The notes: generated by a model from the sequence alone, not told the origin. A DNA stretch of 7,063 bases from an uncultured Pseudorhodobacter sp. (GCA_937910975.1 CALEMZ010000058.1:1-7063), one strand, 5' to 3'. Positions 1 through 6,388 are shown, counted from the first letter of the stretch. Translations and numbers: made by a program.

Positions 1-38
1 GCCGCATTCACGCCTTGCCCGATCCATTGATCCTTTTT

Positions 39-55
39 ACCGCCAAGGCGGTTTT
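39..55 (+). terminator. Weak terminator-like hairpin
   Basis: A perfect short inverted repeat, ACCGC-CAAG-GCGGT, is followed directly by TTTT on the + strand. It could end a + strand gene lying to the left of the window. The stem is only five pairs and the T run is short, so this is a weak candidate. The first 250 bases otherwise hold no gene I recognise. Confidence 0.2.
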
Positions 56-158
56 CAATGCCAAATAGCCTTGCAGCCTTTCTTGATCATGATGCGTCGG
101 TGCTGCACAATCGAACCCTTGCGCGTGGCGCCGCAAAAACCGTTTCCCCAAGAAAAGG

Positions 159-164
159 TATAAT
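159..164 (+). promoter_or_regulatory. Lone TATAAT box upstream of the membrane-protein gene
   Basis: An exact TATAAT lies about 90 bases before the ATG at 253 and points toward it. No recognisable -35 (TTGACA-like) element sits 16-18 bases upstream; that stretch is A-rich. It could be the -10 of the promoter for the gene at 253, giving a leader of about 80 nt, but a chance match is quite possible. Confidence 0.2.
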
Positions 165-252
165 AGGAACGATAAAAGCCATTTGACCTCCACTCTTGCC
201 TCCGAGCGCGTAGCGTGGCACCTCTTGTGTCAGATCACACGTGAGGTGGGAC

Positions 253-648
253 ATGGGTGTATTTTTTCGTTGGTTTGTGGCGTTCGGGATGCTTTCAGCA
301 ACCTATAATCCGACGCCCTGGAACTTTTTTCACTGGGCGCAGGCGAATTACAGCGCCCAATTGCCTTTGACGGTACTCTTGGGGCTTTTGCTGAGCGTTG
401 CTTATATCATCTATATCGGGGCCACATTGCGCTCACTCGGGCCGTTTGGCATGGCATTGGTAACCTCAGTTTTCGCAGCACTTATCTGGGTTCTGGTGGA
501 TTGGGGCATGCTGTCGACCGGGAACTCCGCACTCAATACCTGGCTGGGGATCATGGCATTGTCTTTGGTACTCGGAATTGGCTTGTCATGGAGCATTCTG
601 TGGCAGCGCATGTCAGGCCAGGCCACGGTTGATGAGGTGGATGAGTAA
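253..648 (+). CDS. DUF6524-like small integral membrane protein
   Basis: This encodes a 131-residue protein of unknown function, probably in the inner membrane. About four hydrophobic segments are visible: roughly residues 4-18, 36-55, 66-85 and 95-115. The N-terminus contains the motif ATYNPTPWNFFHW, which I associate with the DUF6524 family common in Rhodobacteraceae and other alphaproteobacteria. The C-terminal tail is short and acidic (ATVDEVDE), probably cytoplasmic. I chose the ATG at 253 over the in-frame GTG at 241 because the GTG overlaps a plausible Shine-Dalgarno (GAGGTGGG, just upstream of the ATG), and because starting at MGVFFRW fits the family better. The gene converges on the nitrile hydratase operon, with only 33 bases between the two stop codons, and shows no functional link to it. 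The family name is recalled, not searched. Confidence 0.8.
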   Translation: MGVFFRWFVAFGMLSATYNPTPWNFFHWAQANYSAQLPLTVLLGLLLSVAYIIYIGATLRSLGPFGMALVTSVFAALIWVLVDWGMLSTGNSALNTWLGIMALSLVLGIGLSWSILWQRMSGQATVDEVDE

Positions 649-681
649 TCGCCTGCGCAGCACAATGGTTAGCGCGCCGCA

Positions 682-1005
682 TCAAAGCCGCACGGGTTGG
701 CCATGCGGGGTGCGCAAATAAGCGTCTTCCCACGCTTGTTTCAGCGCGCTCAGGTCGCTCATTCGCGCATGGCCCTGCTCTTGGACCAATGCCTCCAATG
801 TCTCTAACCACGCCGTGAAATAATCATCGCCGCCATCCAGCGTTTTCGTCAGCCCGTGTTGTTTAAGAGTGGCCCCGAAACGTTGCGCCCAGTCGGGCCA
901 GGCAAACAGCCCGGTCTCATTCAAATAAACTGTCAGGGCGAAAAGCTGGGCGTGCCAAGGCTCAGCAAAGGGCGGCATGGCTGGGGGGCCGGGGCAACCC
1001 TTCAT
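682..1005 (-). CDS. Nitrile hydratase accessory (activator) protein
   Basis: This 107-residue cytoplasmic protein belongs to the small accessory proteins encoded beside nitrile hydratase genes. In cobalt-type systems they load the metal into the alpha subunit and help the cysteine oxidation that makes the active site. Visible family features are the N-terminal FAEPWHAQLFALT, then GLFAWPDWAQRFG, then DGGDDYFTAWLETLEALV near residues 58-76. The start is the ATG at 1005: its ATGA overlaps the TGA stop of the beta gene, so the two are probably translationally coupled. An in-frame start farther upstream at 1077 would lie deep inside the beta gene and adds an unconvincing N-terminus. The FxExWHAxxxALT stretch resembles residues 25-37 of the beta subunit, in line with the known relationship of activators to the beta N-terminal domain. 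It is the last gene of the three-gene operon. Confidence 0.88.
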   Translation of the reverse strand: MKGCPGPPAMPPFAEPWHAQLFALTVYLNETGLFAWPDWAQRFGATLKQHGLTKTLDGGDDYFTAWLETLEALVQEQGHARMSDLSALKQAWEDAYLRTPHGQPVRL

Positions 1006-1676
1006 GGCGCTGGCTCCAGATAGCTTTGCCACAGATCCAACACCACCTCGTCTGCAGGGTGTTCGGGATGCGCCCAAAGGGCAGCGGCGGCAAAGGCCAC
1101 GGCGTAAAGTGGCTCAGCCCTGTCGCCAAGCCCATGGGCGGCGGCGTCGGGCAGAACATGGGTGCCATGGTACAGCACAATGCGCCCCTGCGCACCCGCA
1201 GCGTAGCGTGGCAAGCGGGTATGGCCGCCGTTGACAAGGGTGTTTTGCGCCAGCTTACGGGCTTGAACCTTTGCACCGATGGCGAAGGACGGGGCGATAT
1301 TACTGGGTCGATTGGCCGGGCCGCCCTTGGCCAGCACGCCCGCCACGGACTCGGGCTTCAGCGCCTTTGTCGAAAGCGGGCTGCGGGTAGGCACATCCCC
1401 GGCCAGTTCATCAAGCGTCACCACGCCTTTAGCGACCAGCAGCGCCGCAAGCCCGCCCATCCATTTTTCGTAATAGGAAAACCGCATGTAATCTTGCGGG
1501 CTAAGGCATTCGCGGGCATGGCGCGATGTGTCAATGTTCCATTGCCCCAATGCCCCTGCCGCCAGTGTCAGCGCCAGCGCGCGGGCATGCCAATCCTCGT
1601 GAAAGACCTCGACTTCGGCCTCATGGATCACCGGGCCGTCGCCAAAGCGTCCGCCCATGTCATGCACCCGGCTCAT
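1002..1676 (-). CDS. nthB: Nitrile hydratase beta subunit
   Basis: This is the 224-residue beta subunit of nitrile hydratase, which pairs with alpha to hydrate nitriles (R-CN) to amides in the cytoplasm. The N-terminus has the family signature VHDMGGRFGDGPV (residues 4-16). It is followed by an all-helical region with FHEDWHARALAL and NIDTSRHARE, then SYYEKWMGGLAALL (67-80). The C-terminal beta-barrel part has LPRYAAGAQGRIVLYHGTHV and LPDAAAHGLGDRAEPLYAV. Arg52 and Arg157 stand where the two conserved beta arginines that hydrogen-bond the oxidised active-site cysteines are expected, as in the well-known cobalt enzyme. Length is typical. The ATG at 1676 overlaps the TGA of the alpha gene (ATGA), and its own TGA overlaps the accessory ATG, so all three genes look translationally coupled. 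I see no frame break or missing key residue. Confidence 0.96.
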   Translation of the reverse strand: MSRVHDMGGRFGDGPVIHEAEVEVFHEDWHARALALTLAAGALGQWNIDTSRHARECLSPQDYMRFSYYEKWMGGLAALLVAKGVVTLDELAGDVPTRSPLSTKALKPESVAGVLAKGGPANRPSNIAPSFAIGAKVQARKLAQNTLVNGGHTRLPRYAAGAQGRIVLYHGTHVLPDAAAHGLGDRAEPLYAVAFAAAALWAHPEHPADEVVLDLWQSYLEPAP

Positions 1677-2281
1677 AACAACGCCGTCCCGATCATGCCA
1701 TCACGCGTGACAAGCGCGGCCATCGCCTCGGCATCCAACCCTTCGGTGCCAGCGGGGCGATCAGGGATCACCAGATAGCGCACCTCAGCGGTCGAATCCC
1801 AGACCCGCACGGCGCAACCCTCAGGCAAGACCACGCCGAAATCGGCCAGAACCGCGCGGGGTTCGCGCACCGCCCGCGCCCGGTATGCATCCGATTTATA
1901 CCACGCTGGCGGAATGCCCAAAAGCGGCCACGGGTAGCAACTGCACAGGGTGCAGACCACCATGTTATGCACCGCGTGCGTGTTTTCCACCGCGACCATA
2001 TGTTCGCCCTGCCGCCCATAAAACCCCATCGCACTGACCGCGGCTGTCGCATCTCTAAGTAGCCAGTCGCGGAAATCAGGCTCCGCCCAGGCCCGCGCCA
2101 CCACTGCCGCACCATTTCGCGGGCCGATCTTGTGCTGATAGGTGTCAATAATCGCATCCAGCGCCGCCGGGTCAATCAACCCCTTGGCAGCAAGCAGGGT
2201 TTCAAGCGCCTTGACCCGCAACGCAGGGTCCGGCGGCAAAAGCGAATGCGGGTGATCGGGATCTGAATGGTCATGGGGCAT
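1673..2281 (-). CDS. nthA: Nitrile hydratase alpha subunit, cobalt type
   Basis: This is the 202-residue catalytic subunit of nitrile hydratase, holding the low-spin metal centre that hydrates nitriles to amides. The metal motif VCTLCSCYPW places Cys110, Cys113 and Cys115 as ligands. Threonine in C-T-L-C-S-C marks the cobalt type, whereas iron enzymes have C-S-L-C-S-C. Other family blocks are KIGPRNGAAVVARAW (51-65), GRQGEHMVAVENT (89-101), PPAWYKS (124-130), VRVWDSTAEVRYLV, RPAGTEG and LVTRDGMIGTAL at the end. The N-terminus is His/Asp rich (MPHDHSDPDHPHS), as in many cobalt-type alpha subunits, and could help capture metal, though that is an inference. An in-frame TGA lies three codons before the ATG, so no upstream start is possible. 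No Shine-Dalgarno is visible; a promoter-like element sits immediately upstream. It is the first gene of the alpha-beta-accessory operon. No amidase or cobalt transporter gene is in the window. Confidence 0.98.
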   Translation of the reverse strand: MPHDHSDPDHPHSLLPPDPALRVKALETLLAAKGLIDPAALDAIIDTYQHKIGPRNGAAVVARAWAEPDFRDWLLRDATAAVSAMGFYGRQGEHMVAVENTHAVHNMVVCTLCSCYPWPLLGIPPAWYKSDAYRARAVREPRAVLADFGVVLPEGCAVRVWDSTAEVRYLVIPDRPAGTEGLDAEAMAALVTRDGMIGTALL

Positions 2282-2287
2282 AAGGCA

Positions 2288-2316
2288 GTTTCAGCGCAGG
2301 CCCGAGACCTTGTCAA
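2288..2316 (-). promoter_or_regulatory. Candidate promoter of the nitrile hydratase operon (possibly leaderless)
   Basis: On the - strand a perfect -35 hexamer TTGACA (2316-2311) is followed by a 17-base spacer and a weaker -10, TGAAAC (2293-2288). The A of the alpha-subunit ATG at 2281 is the seventh base after the -10, where transcription would normally begin. Together with the absence of a Shine-Dalgarno this suggests a leaderless mRNA. The -10 matches the sigma-70 consensus at only three of six positions, so confidence is moderate. I see no recognisable gene between here and 2434. Confidence 0.42.
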
Positions 2317-2434
2317 GCAGCACGGCTTAACGGCCCAGACCGGCTGGCCCCATGCTCAACAGTAATGCCACCCAAATGGACATTTCTTTGACATCCAAAC
2401 GGGTGCCACGCAAAATTTCGTTTTTCCGCAATAA

Positions 2435-2745
2435 GTCTCGCCGCATCTCATTTTTAAGCAACTGGGGTACGGCGTCTGTCATCACATGTGGAAGGTTGCG
2501 CATGATCAGCCACGGTTGGTGCCCCTTTGGAACACGCACTGGACGGGGCGCCGGATTGGCGAAGATTTCTCACGCGATGCACTGATAGCGCGGTTTCGCA
2601 ATCACGAAGCAGAGGTCAAAAACATCTGCCCGCAGATGGGTGGGCCCCGCTCTGCGCGTTTCTCGGCCAGCCAGTGCCAGATGTACCCTCTCCACGCAGC
2701 AATGCCCGCGAGGAATTTTTCGCCAATTTGGACAGCATTGAATAG
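2435..2745 (+). pseudogene. Decayed sulfotransferase-family gene
   Basis: Two separate frames on the + strand spell recognisable pieces of a sulfotransferase of the kind with a C-terminal W-x-PLC-x-FLG motif. In the frame open from 2435, KQLGYGVCHHM and the following WKVAHDQPRLVPLWN match an N-terminal region of such proteins. It runs straight on to DALIARFRNHEAEVKNICP, which belongs far downstream in an intact protein, so the central part appears deleted, probably near 2530. At about 2630-2640 the homology shifts frame to ADGWAPLCAFLGQPVPDVP, then SPRSNAREEFFANLD, ending at a TAG (2743-2745). A few residues normally between EVxxxxP and the GWxPLC motif are also missing at this frame change. 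The N-terminal GxGRTGT phosphate-binding segment is absent. The product could not be active. The family call is from memory of its motifs; the exact subfamily is unknown. Confidence 0.68.
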
Positions 2746-2904
2746 GAACTGGCGGCTACCCGCTTTGGGGCAAGGCCATCGGCAGCAGTTTCACCTTATG
2801 GCTGCGTCGCCATGCGAAGGACAAAAGGCCATGACCTCAGAAATGTCTCGTGGTACTTTGGGGCAGGTTCTTGCCGTTTCTCTAGCGCATCTCTCAGCAA
2901 AAAG

Positions 2905-2909
2905 AAGGA
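2905..2909 (+). promoter_or_regulatory. Ribosome binding site for the NTF2-like gene
   Basis: AAGGA stands six bases before the ATG at 2916 and settles that start. I see no convincing promoter between the sulfotransferase relic and this site; the stretch 2746-2904 holds nothing I recognise. Confidence 0.6.
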
Positions 2910-2915
2910 TTTACC

Positions 2916-3311
2916 ATGCCAATCACCCTCACCGCGGCCCACAGCCTAGCCGATGCCTATACAAAAGCCTGGAATTCTGGCGACCCGACAGCCGTGGCGT
3001 CGTTCTTTGCCAAAGATGGCGGGATTGTCATCAATAACGGCGCCGCCAGTCTCGGCCGTAGCGGCGTCACACAAATGGCAGCGGGCTTTTTTGCGGATGT
3101 ACCCGACCTTTCGCTCAGCTGTGACGGGGTGCGCGTTGCCGGGGATCATATGGTCTACCTCTGGACCTTTACCGGCCACCACTCCGGCACCAAGGCCCCG
3201 CTAACCGTCGTGGGATGGGAGGAATGGGATCTGGATGCCAGCCATAAGGTCAAAGCTTCGCGTGGTTGGTTTGATGGCGAAGACTATGCACGGCAGGTCT
3301 CGGCGCAATGA
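2916..3311 (+). CDS. SnoaL/NTF2-like domain protein
   Basis: This 131-residue soluble protein has the cone-shaped NTF2/SnoaL-like fold expected from its sequence. An N-terminal helix contains LADAYTKAWNSGDPTAVASFFAKDG (split by family convention into the xxWNxGDxxxVxxFFAxDG signature, residues 12-35). Then come GRSGVTQMAAGFFADVPDL and a run of alternating hydrophobic beta strands (VRVAGDHMVYLWTFTGHHSG, then LTVVGWEEWDLD). It ends in a polar tail. Members of this superfamily include ketosteroid-isomerase-like enzymes, polyketide cyclases and many proteins of unknown role, so no substrate can be given. There is no signal peptide. It lies alone between the sulfotransferase relic and secG, 68 bases before the latter. 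The start has a good Shine-Dalgarno, and the length is normal for the family. Confidence 0.84.
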   Translation: MPITLTAAHSLADAYTKAWNSGDPTAVASFFAKDGGIVINNGAASLGRSGVTQMAAGFFADVPDLSLSCDGVRVAGDHMVYLWTFTGHHSGTKAPLTVVGWEEWDLDASHKVKASRGWFDGEDYARQVSAQ

Positions 3312-3379
3312 CTAACCTTTGACTTGCAGCCCAGCCCGCTAGCCCCTAGATAGGCGCAACCCTTGATCGGAAAAGCCCT

Positions 3380-3766
3380 ATGGAAAACGTCGTTCTCACC
3401 ATCCACCTGATCCTTGCACTCTGCCTGATCGGCGTTGTGCTGCTACAACGCTCCGAAGGGGGTGGTTTGGGTATGGGCGGCGGCGGCGGCGGAGCGACGT
3501 CAGGCCGTGGGGCTGCAACCGCGCTGACCAAACTGACCTGGGTCTTTGCAATTGCCTTTATCATCACCTCGATCAGCCTGACGTTGATGGCTGCGCAAAA
3601 CGCGACTGGCGCATCGGTCGTCGATCAGTTCGGCGGCACCGCGCCTGATCCGGTGGCGCCTGTTGCACCACTTGGCACCGATCTTCTGCCGCCCGCGCCC
3701 GCGAATGCCCCGTTGGCACCGCCGCACGCCGATGAAGGTCTGACGCCCCCCACACCAGCAAACTGA
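3380..3766 (+). CDS. secG: Preprotein translocase subunit SecG
   Basis: SecG is the small accessory subunit of the SecYEG channel in the inner membrane, helping SecA-driven export. The 128-residue product has the family layout. A first membrane helix (about residues 3-22) ends in LLQRSEGGGLGMGGG, a typical glycine-rich cytoplasmic loop follows (26-45), and a second helix runs over about 53-72 (WVFAIAFIITSISLTLM). The tail from residue 78 is rich in Ala and Pro, a common feature of alphaproteobacterial SecG. The start codon gives the usual MENVVLTIHL N-terminus; only a weak GGA-type ribosome site precedes it. A TTGACT at 3319-3324 could be a -35 box, but the nearest TA-rich candidate -10 (TAGATA, 3347-3352) is 22 bases away, too far for a standard promoter. 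pyrG lies downstream, an arrangement I recall as common in alphaproteobacteria. Confidence 0.95.
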   Translation: MENVVLTIHLILALCLIGVVLLQRSEGGGLGMGGGGGGATSGRGAATALTKLTWVFAIAFIITSISLTLMAAQNATGASVVDQFGGTAPDPVAPVAPLGTDLLPPAPANAPLAPPHADEGLTPPTPAN

Positions 3767-3787
3767 GCCTCGGGCAGGCAACACGCT

Positions 3788-3813
3788 GACGGCCCCAAAA
3801 CCTTGGGGGCGTC
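3788..3813 (+). terminator. Hairpin after secG
   Basis: An 11-pair stem (GACGGCCCCAA against TTGGGGGCGTC, with one G-G mismatch) closes on the loop AACC 21 bases after the secG stop. It is followed by AAACTACTTTCC, not by a proper T run, so it could act as a weak terminator or as an mRNA 3' end stabiliser. It separates secG from the pyrG leader. Confidence 0.45.
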
Positions 3814-3877
3814 AAACTACTTTCCTCATCATATAGCGGTCCTGTTGCAGATCGTTCTTTTTTCGGTTATGTCTCGT

Positions 3878-3933
3878 CTCCCGTGAAGGTGCGATTCTGA
3901 GACGCCGAATCGCATGCATTTTTCTCACGGGGG
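3878..3933 (+). promoter_or_regulatory. Folded pyrG leader with nested stems over the ribosome site
   Basis: Two complementary pairs are nested. The outer pairs 3878-3886 (CTCCCGTGA) with 3925-3933 (TCACGGGGG): eight Watson-Crick pairs and one G-U. The inner pairs TGCGATTC (3890-3897) with GAATCGCA (3907-3914) around a 9-base loop and is followed four bases later by TTTTT (3919-3923). The outer 3' arm contains the only Shine-Dalgarno-like G run before the pyrG ATG (GGGGG, eight bases upstream), so the outer stem would hide the ribosome site. The inner stem plus T run resembles a short attenuator terminator. No promoter is clear; TTGCAG at 3845 with a poor -10 near 3868 is the best I see. Regulation here is an inference from sequence. 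Confidence 0.4.
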
Positions 3934-3941
3934 TCCACCAC

Positions 3942-5585
3942 ATGGCACGTTATATCTTCATCACCGGTGGTGTTGTGTCTTCTTTGGGCAAGGGGCTGGC
4001 ATCGGCCGCCCTCGGTGCCTTGCTGCAAGCGCGCGGCTACTCCGTCCGCCTACGCAAACTCGACCCCTACCTCAACGTCGATCCCGGCACCATGTCACCC
4101 TTTGAGCATGGCGAGGTGTTCGTTACCGACGATGGCGCGGAAACCGATCTGGACCTCGGCCACTATGAGCGCTTTACCGGTGTGCCCGCCCGCAAGACCG
4201 ACTCCATCTCCTCGGGCCGCATCTATTCTAACGTGCTGGAAAAAGAGCGCCGCGGCGATTACCTCGGCAAAACCATCCAAGTTGTCCCGCATGTCACCAA
4301 TGAAATCAAAGACTACCTGCGCATCGGCGAGGATGAGGTCGATTTCATGCTCTGCGAAATTGGCGGCACGGTGGGCGATATCGAAGGCCTGCCGTTCTTC
4401 GAGGCAATCCGCCAGTTTATCCACGAACGCCCGCGCGGCGAATGCATCTTGCTCCACCTCACGCTGCTGCCCTATCTGGCCGCCTCTGGAGAGCTGAAAA
4501 CCAAACCGACCCAACACTCGGTCAAGGAACTGCAATCCATCGGCCTTGCGCCTGACGTGCTGCTGCTGCGCTCCGAACACCCGATCCCGCAAAAGGAACG
4601 CGAGAAAATCGCTCTCTTTTGCAACGTGCGCAAAGAAAGCGTCATCGCCGCCTATGACCTTAAAACCATCTATGAGGCCCCGCTCGCCTATCATCGCGAA
4701 GGGCTCGACCAAGCCGTGTTGGACGCCTTCGGCATCTCCCCTGCCCCGCGCCCCAATCTGACCCGCTGGGAAGATGTGATGGACCGCATGACCCATGCCG
4801 AGGGTGAGGTTCGCGTCGCTATCGTCGGCAAATACACCCAGCTTGGGGATGCCTATAAATCCATCGCCGAGGCCCTGACCCATGGCGGCATGGCCAACCG
4901 TACCCGCGTCAAGGTCGAATGGGTGGATGCCGAGCTGTTTGAGCGTGAAGACCCGGCCCCCTACCTCTCACCGTTCCACGCCATCCTCGTGCCCGGCGGC
5001 TTTGGCGAGCGCGGCACCGAAGGCAAGATCAAAGCCGTGGAATTCGCCCGCACCCGCAAAGTGCCGTATCTTGGCATCTGCCTCGGCATGCAAATGGCGG
5101 TGATCGAGACCGCCCGCAACCTCGCCGGCGTCACCGACGCAGGCTCCGAAGAGTTTGACCATGAGGCCGGCGGTAAACGCTTCACCCCCGTCATCTACCA
5201 CCTGAAAGAATGGGTGCAGGGCAACCATGTGGTGGAACGCAAAGTGACCGATGACAAAGGCGGCTCCATGCGCCTTGGCGCCTATTCCGCCCATCTGACC
5301 CCCGGTTCCAAAGTGGCCGAAATTTACGGTGCCACCGAAATCGAAGAGCGCCACCGCCACCGCTATGAAGTCGATATGACCTACCGCGACAAGCTGGAAG
5401 CCTGCGGGCTGATGTTCAGCGGTATTTCCCCCGACGGAAAACTGCCCGAAATCGTCGAAATCAAAAACCACCCGTGGTTTATTGGCGTGCAGTTCCACCC
5501 GGAGCTGAAATCCAAGCCTTTTGCGCCGCACCCACTATTTGCGGATTTCGTGCGGGCAGCAGTGGAGGCTAGCCGGTTGGTGTGA
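3942..5585 (+). CDS. pyrG: CTP synthase (glutamine-hydrolysing)
   Basis: CTP synthase converts UTP to CTP using ATP and glutamine, the last step of de novo pyrimidine nucleotide synthesis; it works as a cytoplasmic tetramer. The 547-residue product is full length. The N-terminal amidoligase domain (about 1-270) has the P-loop GGVVSSLGKGLASA (Lys17), RKLDPYLNVDPGTMSPFEHG, GAETDLDLGHYERF and the magnesium-binding region CEIGGTVGDIEGLPF. The C-terminal class I glutamine amidotransferase domain (about 295-545) has the oxyanion strand VPGGFGERG, the nucleophile Cys380 in LGICLGMQ, and the His519/Glu521 pair in FHPELKSKP. All catalytic residues are present. The ATG at 3942 gives the canonical MARYIFITGGV start. 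A G-rich ribosome site lies eight bases upstream, inside a possible stem. No clear T-rich terminator follows; IS6-derived sequence begins soon after the stop. Confidence 0.99.
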   Translation: MARYIFITGGVVSSLGKGLASAALGALLQARGYSVRLRKLDPYLNVDPGTMSPFEHGEVFVTDDGAETDLDLGHYERFTGVPARKTDSISSGRIYSNVLEKERRGDYLGKTIQVVPHVTNEIKDYLRIGEDEVDFMLCEIGGTVGDIEGLPFFEAIRQFIHERPRGECILLHLTLLPYLAASGELKTKPTQHSVKELQSIGLAPDVLLLRSEHPIPQKEREKIALFCNVRKESVIAAYDLKTIYEAPLAYHREGLDQAVLDAFGISPAPRPNLTRWEDVMDRMTHAEGEVRVAIVGKYTQLGDAYKSIAEALTHGGMANRTRVKVEWVDAELFEREDPAPYLSPFHAILVPGGFGERGTEGKIKAVEFARTRKVPYLGICLGMQMAVIETARNLAGVTDAGSEEFDHEAGGKRFTPVIYHLKEWVQGNHVVERKVTDDKGGSMRLGAYSAHLTPGSKVAEIYGATEIEERHRHRYEVDMTYRDKLEACGLMFSGISPDGKLPEIVEIKNHPWFIGVQFHPELKSKPFAPHPLFADFVRAAVEASRLV

Positions 5586-5657
5586 GGGGCACTTACCCTC
5601 CAGGGGTGCGGTCAGGCGGATGCGAACTAGTCTCTTGAAGGGCAGAGAAGCGGCCCC

Positions 5658-5992
5658 TTATGCCGAGCATAGTTGGCGCCATTCAGAGAGAGCGGCGTCG
5701 CGGTTGAGCTTGAAATTGGCGCGTGAGTAAAGTTGACGCTCCAGGTTGAAATGGTTGTGAACGGAAGCATGAACGGCGGCGAACTTCTGCAAACTTTGCA
5801 TACTCCGAAAGCCCAGCATCGCCCGTTCTCGTCGTCGAAAAGGCTGGTGAGAATTCTCGCCGTGGTTGTTCTGCCAGCGCCCGGTTTCCTGCTTGTTCGC
5901 ATTGCCAATGACCTTCATCGCAGCGCCGTAGGAACGCAGCTTGTCGGTCTCGATAATATGTGGCGGCCCGAACCGCTTCATTGATTTCTTTA
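5658..5992 (-). pseudogene. IS6-family transposase, C-terminal fragment
   Basis: This open frame encodes the last 110 or so residues of an IS6-family transposase of the alphaproteobacterial type. It begins KKSMKRFGPPHIIETDKL, with the second catalytic Asp in TDKL, then RSYGAAMKVIGNANKQETGRW. Next come GENSHQPFRRRERAM (third catalytic residue, Glu), LQKFAAVHASVHNHFN, and a normal end at EWRQLCSA. The N-terminal DNA-binding part and the first catalytic Asp are missing, because the sequence is cut at 5992 by the IS5-type element. The missing part does not reappear on the far side of that element. The terminal repeat of this IS probably lies between 5604 and 5640 (a GGGTGCGGTCAGG stretch is a candidate), but I could not pair it. 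The fragment lies on the opposite strand to pyrG and ends about 70 bases after it. It cannot transpose. Confidence 0.9.
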
Positions 5993-6008
5993 GGTTCAGG
6001 ACCCATAA
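5991..6008 (+). repeat. Left terminal inverted repeat of the IS5-type element
   Basis: TAGGTTCAGGACCCATAA matches the reverse complement of 6856-6873 at 15 of 18 positions. The first two bases (TA) are probably target sequence, so the element proper would begin GGTTCAGG at 5993. Confidence 0.7.
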
Positions 6009-6388
6009 AGACTATTGAGCTTGATGGTTTTGCGTGATTCACGACCCCCAGTTATGAGGGGATGTCATGGGCAATCTTTATTGGCTGAGCGAAGCGCAGA
6101 TGGCGCGGCTTAGGCCTTACTTTCCGAAGAGCCGAGGCCGTGCTCGCGTTGATGATCTGCGCGTTTTGAGTGGCATTATTTTCATCAATCGCAATGGGTT
6201 ACGTTGGTGTGATGCACCTGCCGCGTGCGGGCCGCCGAAGACCTTGTATAATCGTTGGAAGCGCTGGAGTGACGTGGGTGTGTTCGCCAGATCATAATGG
6301 GCCTGGCCGAACAAGCCCCAGACAACAAGACCATCTCGATCGATGCAACGTACCTCAAGGCACATCGCACGGCTTCCAGCCTGCGGTT

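Noticed and set aside
226..241. TGTG-TCAGAT-CACA inverted repeat resembling a CRP/FNR-type operator before the membrane-protein gene
   Set aside because: The half-site spacing is two bases shorter than CRP sites require and the flanks do not extend the symmetry; such a short repeat is likely by chance.
1026..1778. Long 250-codon + strand frame opposite the beta subunit gene
   Set aside because: It is a high-GC antisense shadow of a clearly recognised gene, with basic and low-complexity composition and no family motifs.
2327..2539. 70-codon - strand frame upstream of the nitrile hydratase genes, ending in a hydrophobic stretch (MSIWVALLLSMG)
   Set aside because: It overlaps the sulfotransferase relic on the other strand, has no Shine-Dalgarno, and its sequence matches no family I know.
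3914..4105. Possible upstream ORF starting just after the inner hairpin of the pyrG leader and overlapping pyrG out of frame
   Set aside because: Its ATG has no ribosome site and the peptide is a frame shadow of pyrG; a short regulatory uORF cannot be excluded but nothing supports it.
4095..4883. 262-codon - strand frame inside pyrG
   Set aside because: pyrG is unmistakable on the + strand; this is the usual antisense frame of a codon-biased gene.
5683..6042. 119-codon - strand frame across the IS6/IS5 junction
   Set aside because: It is a different frame from the recognised IS6 transposase fragment and crosses the element boundary, so it is a chance frame.
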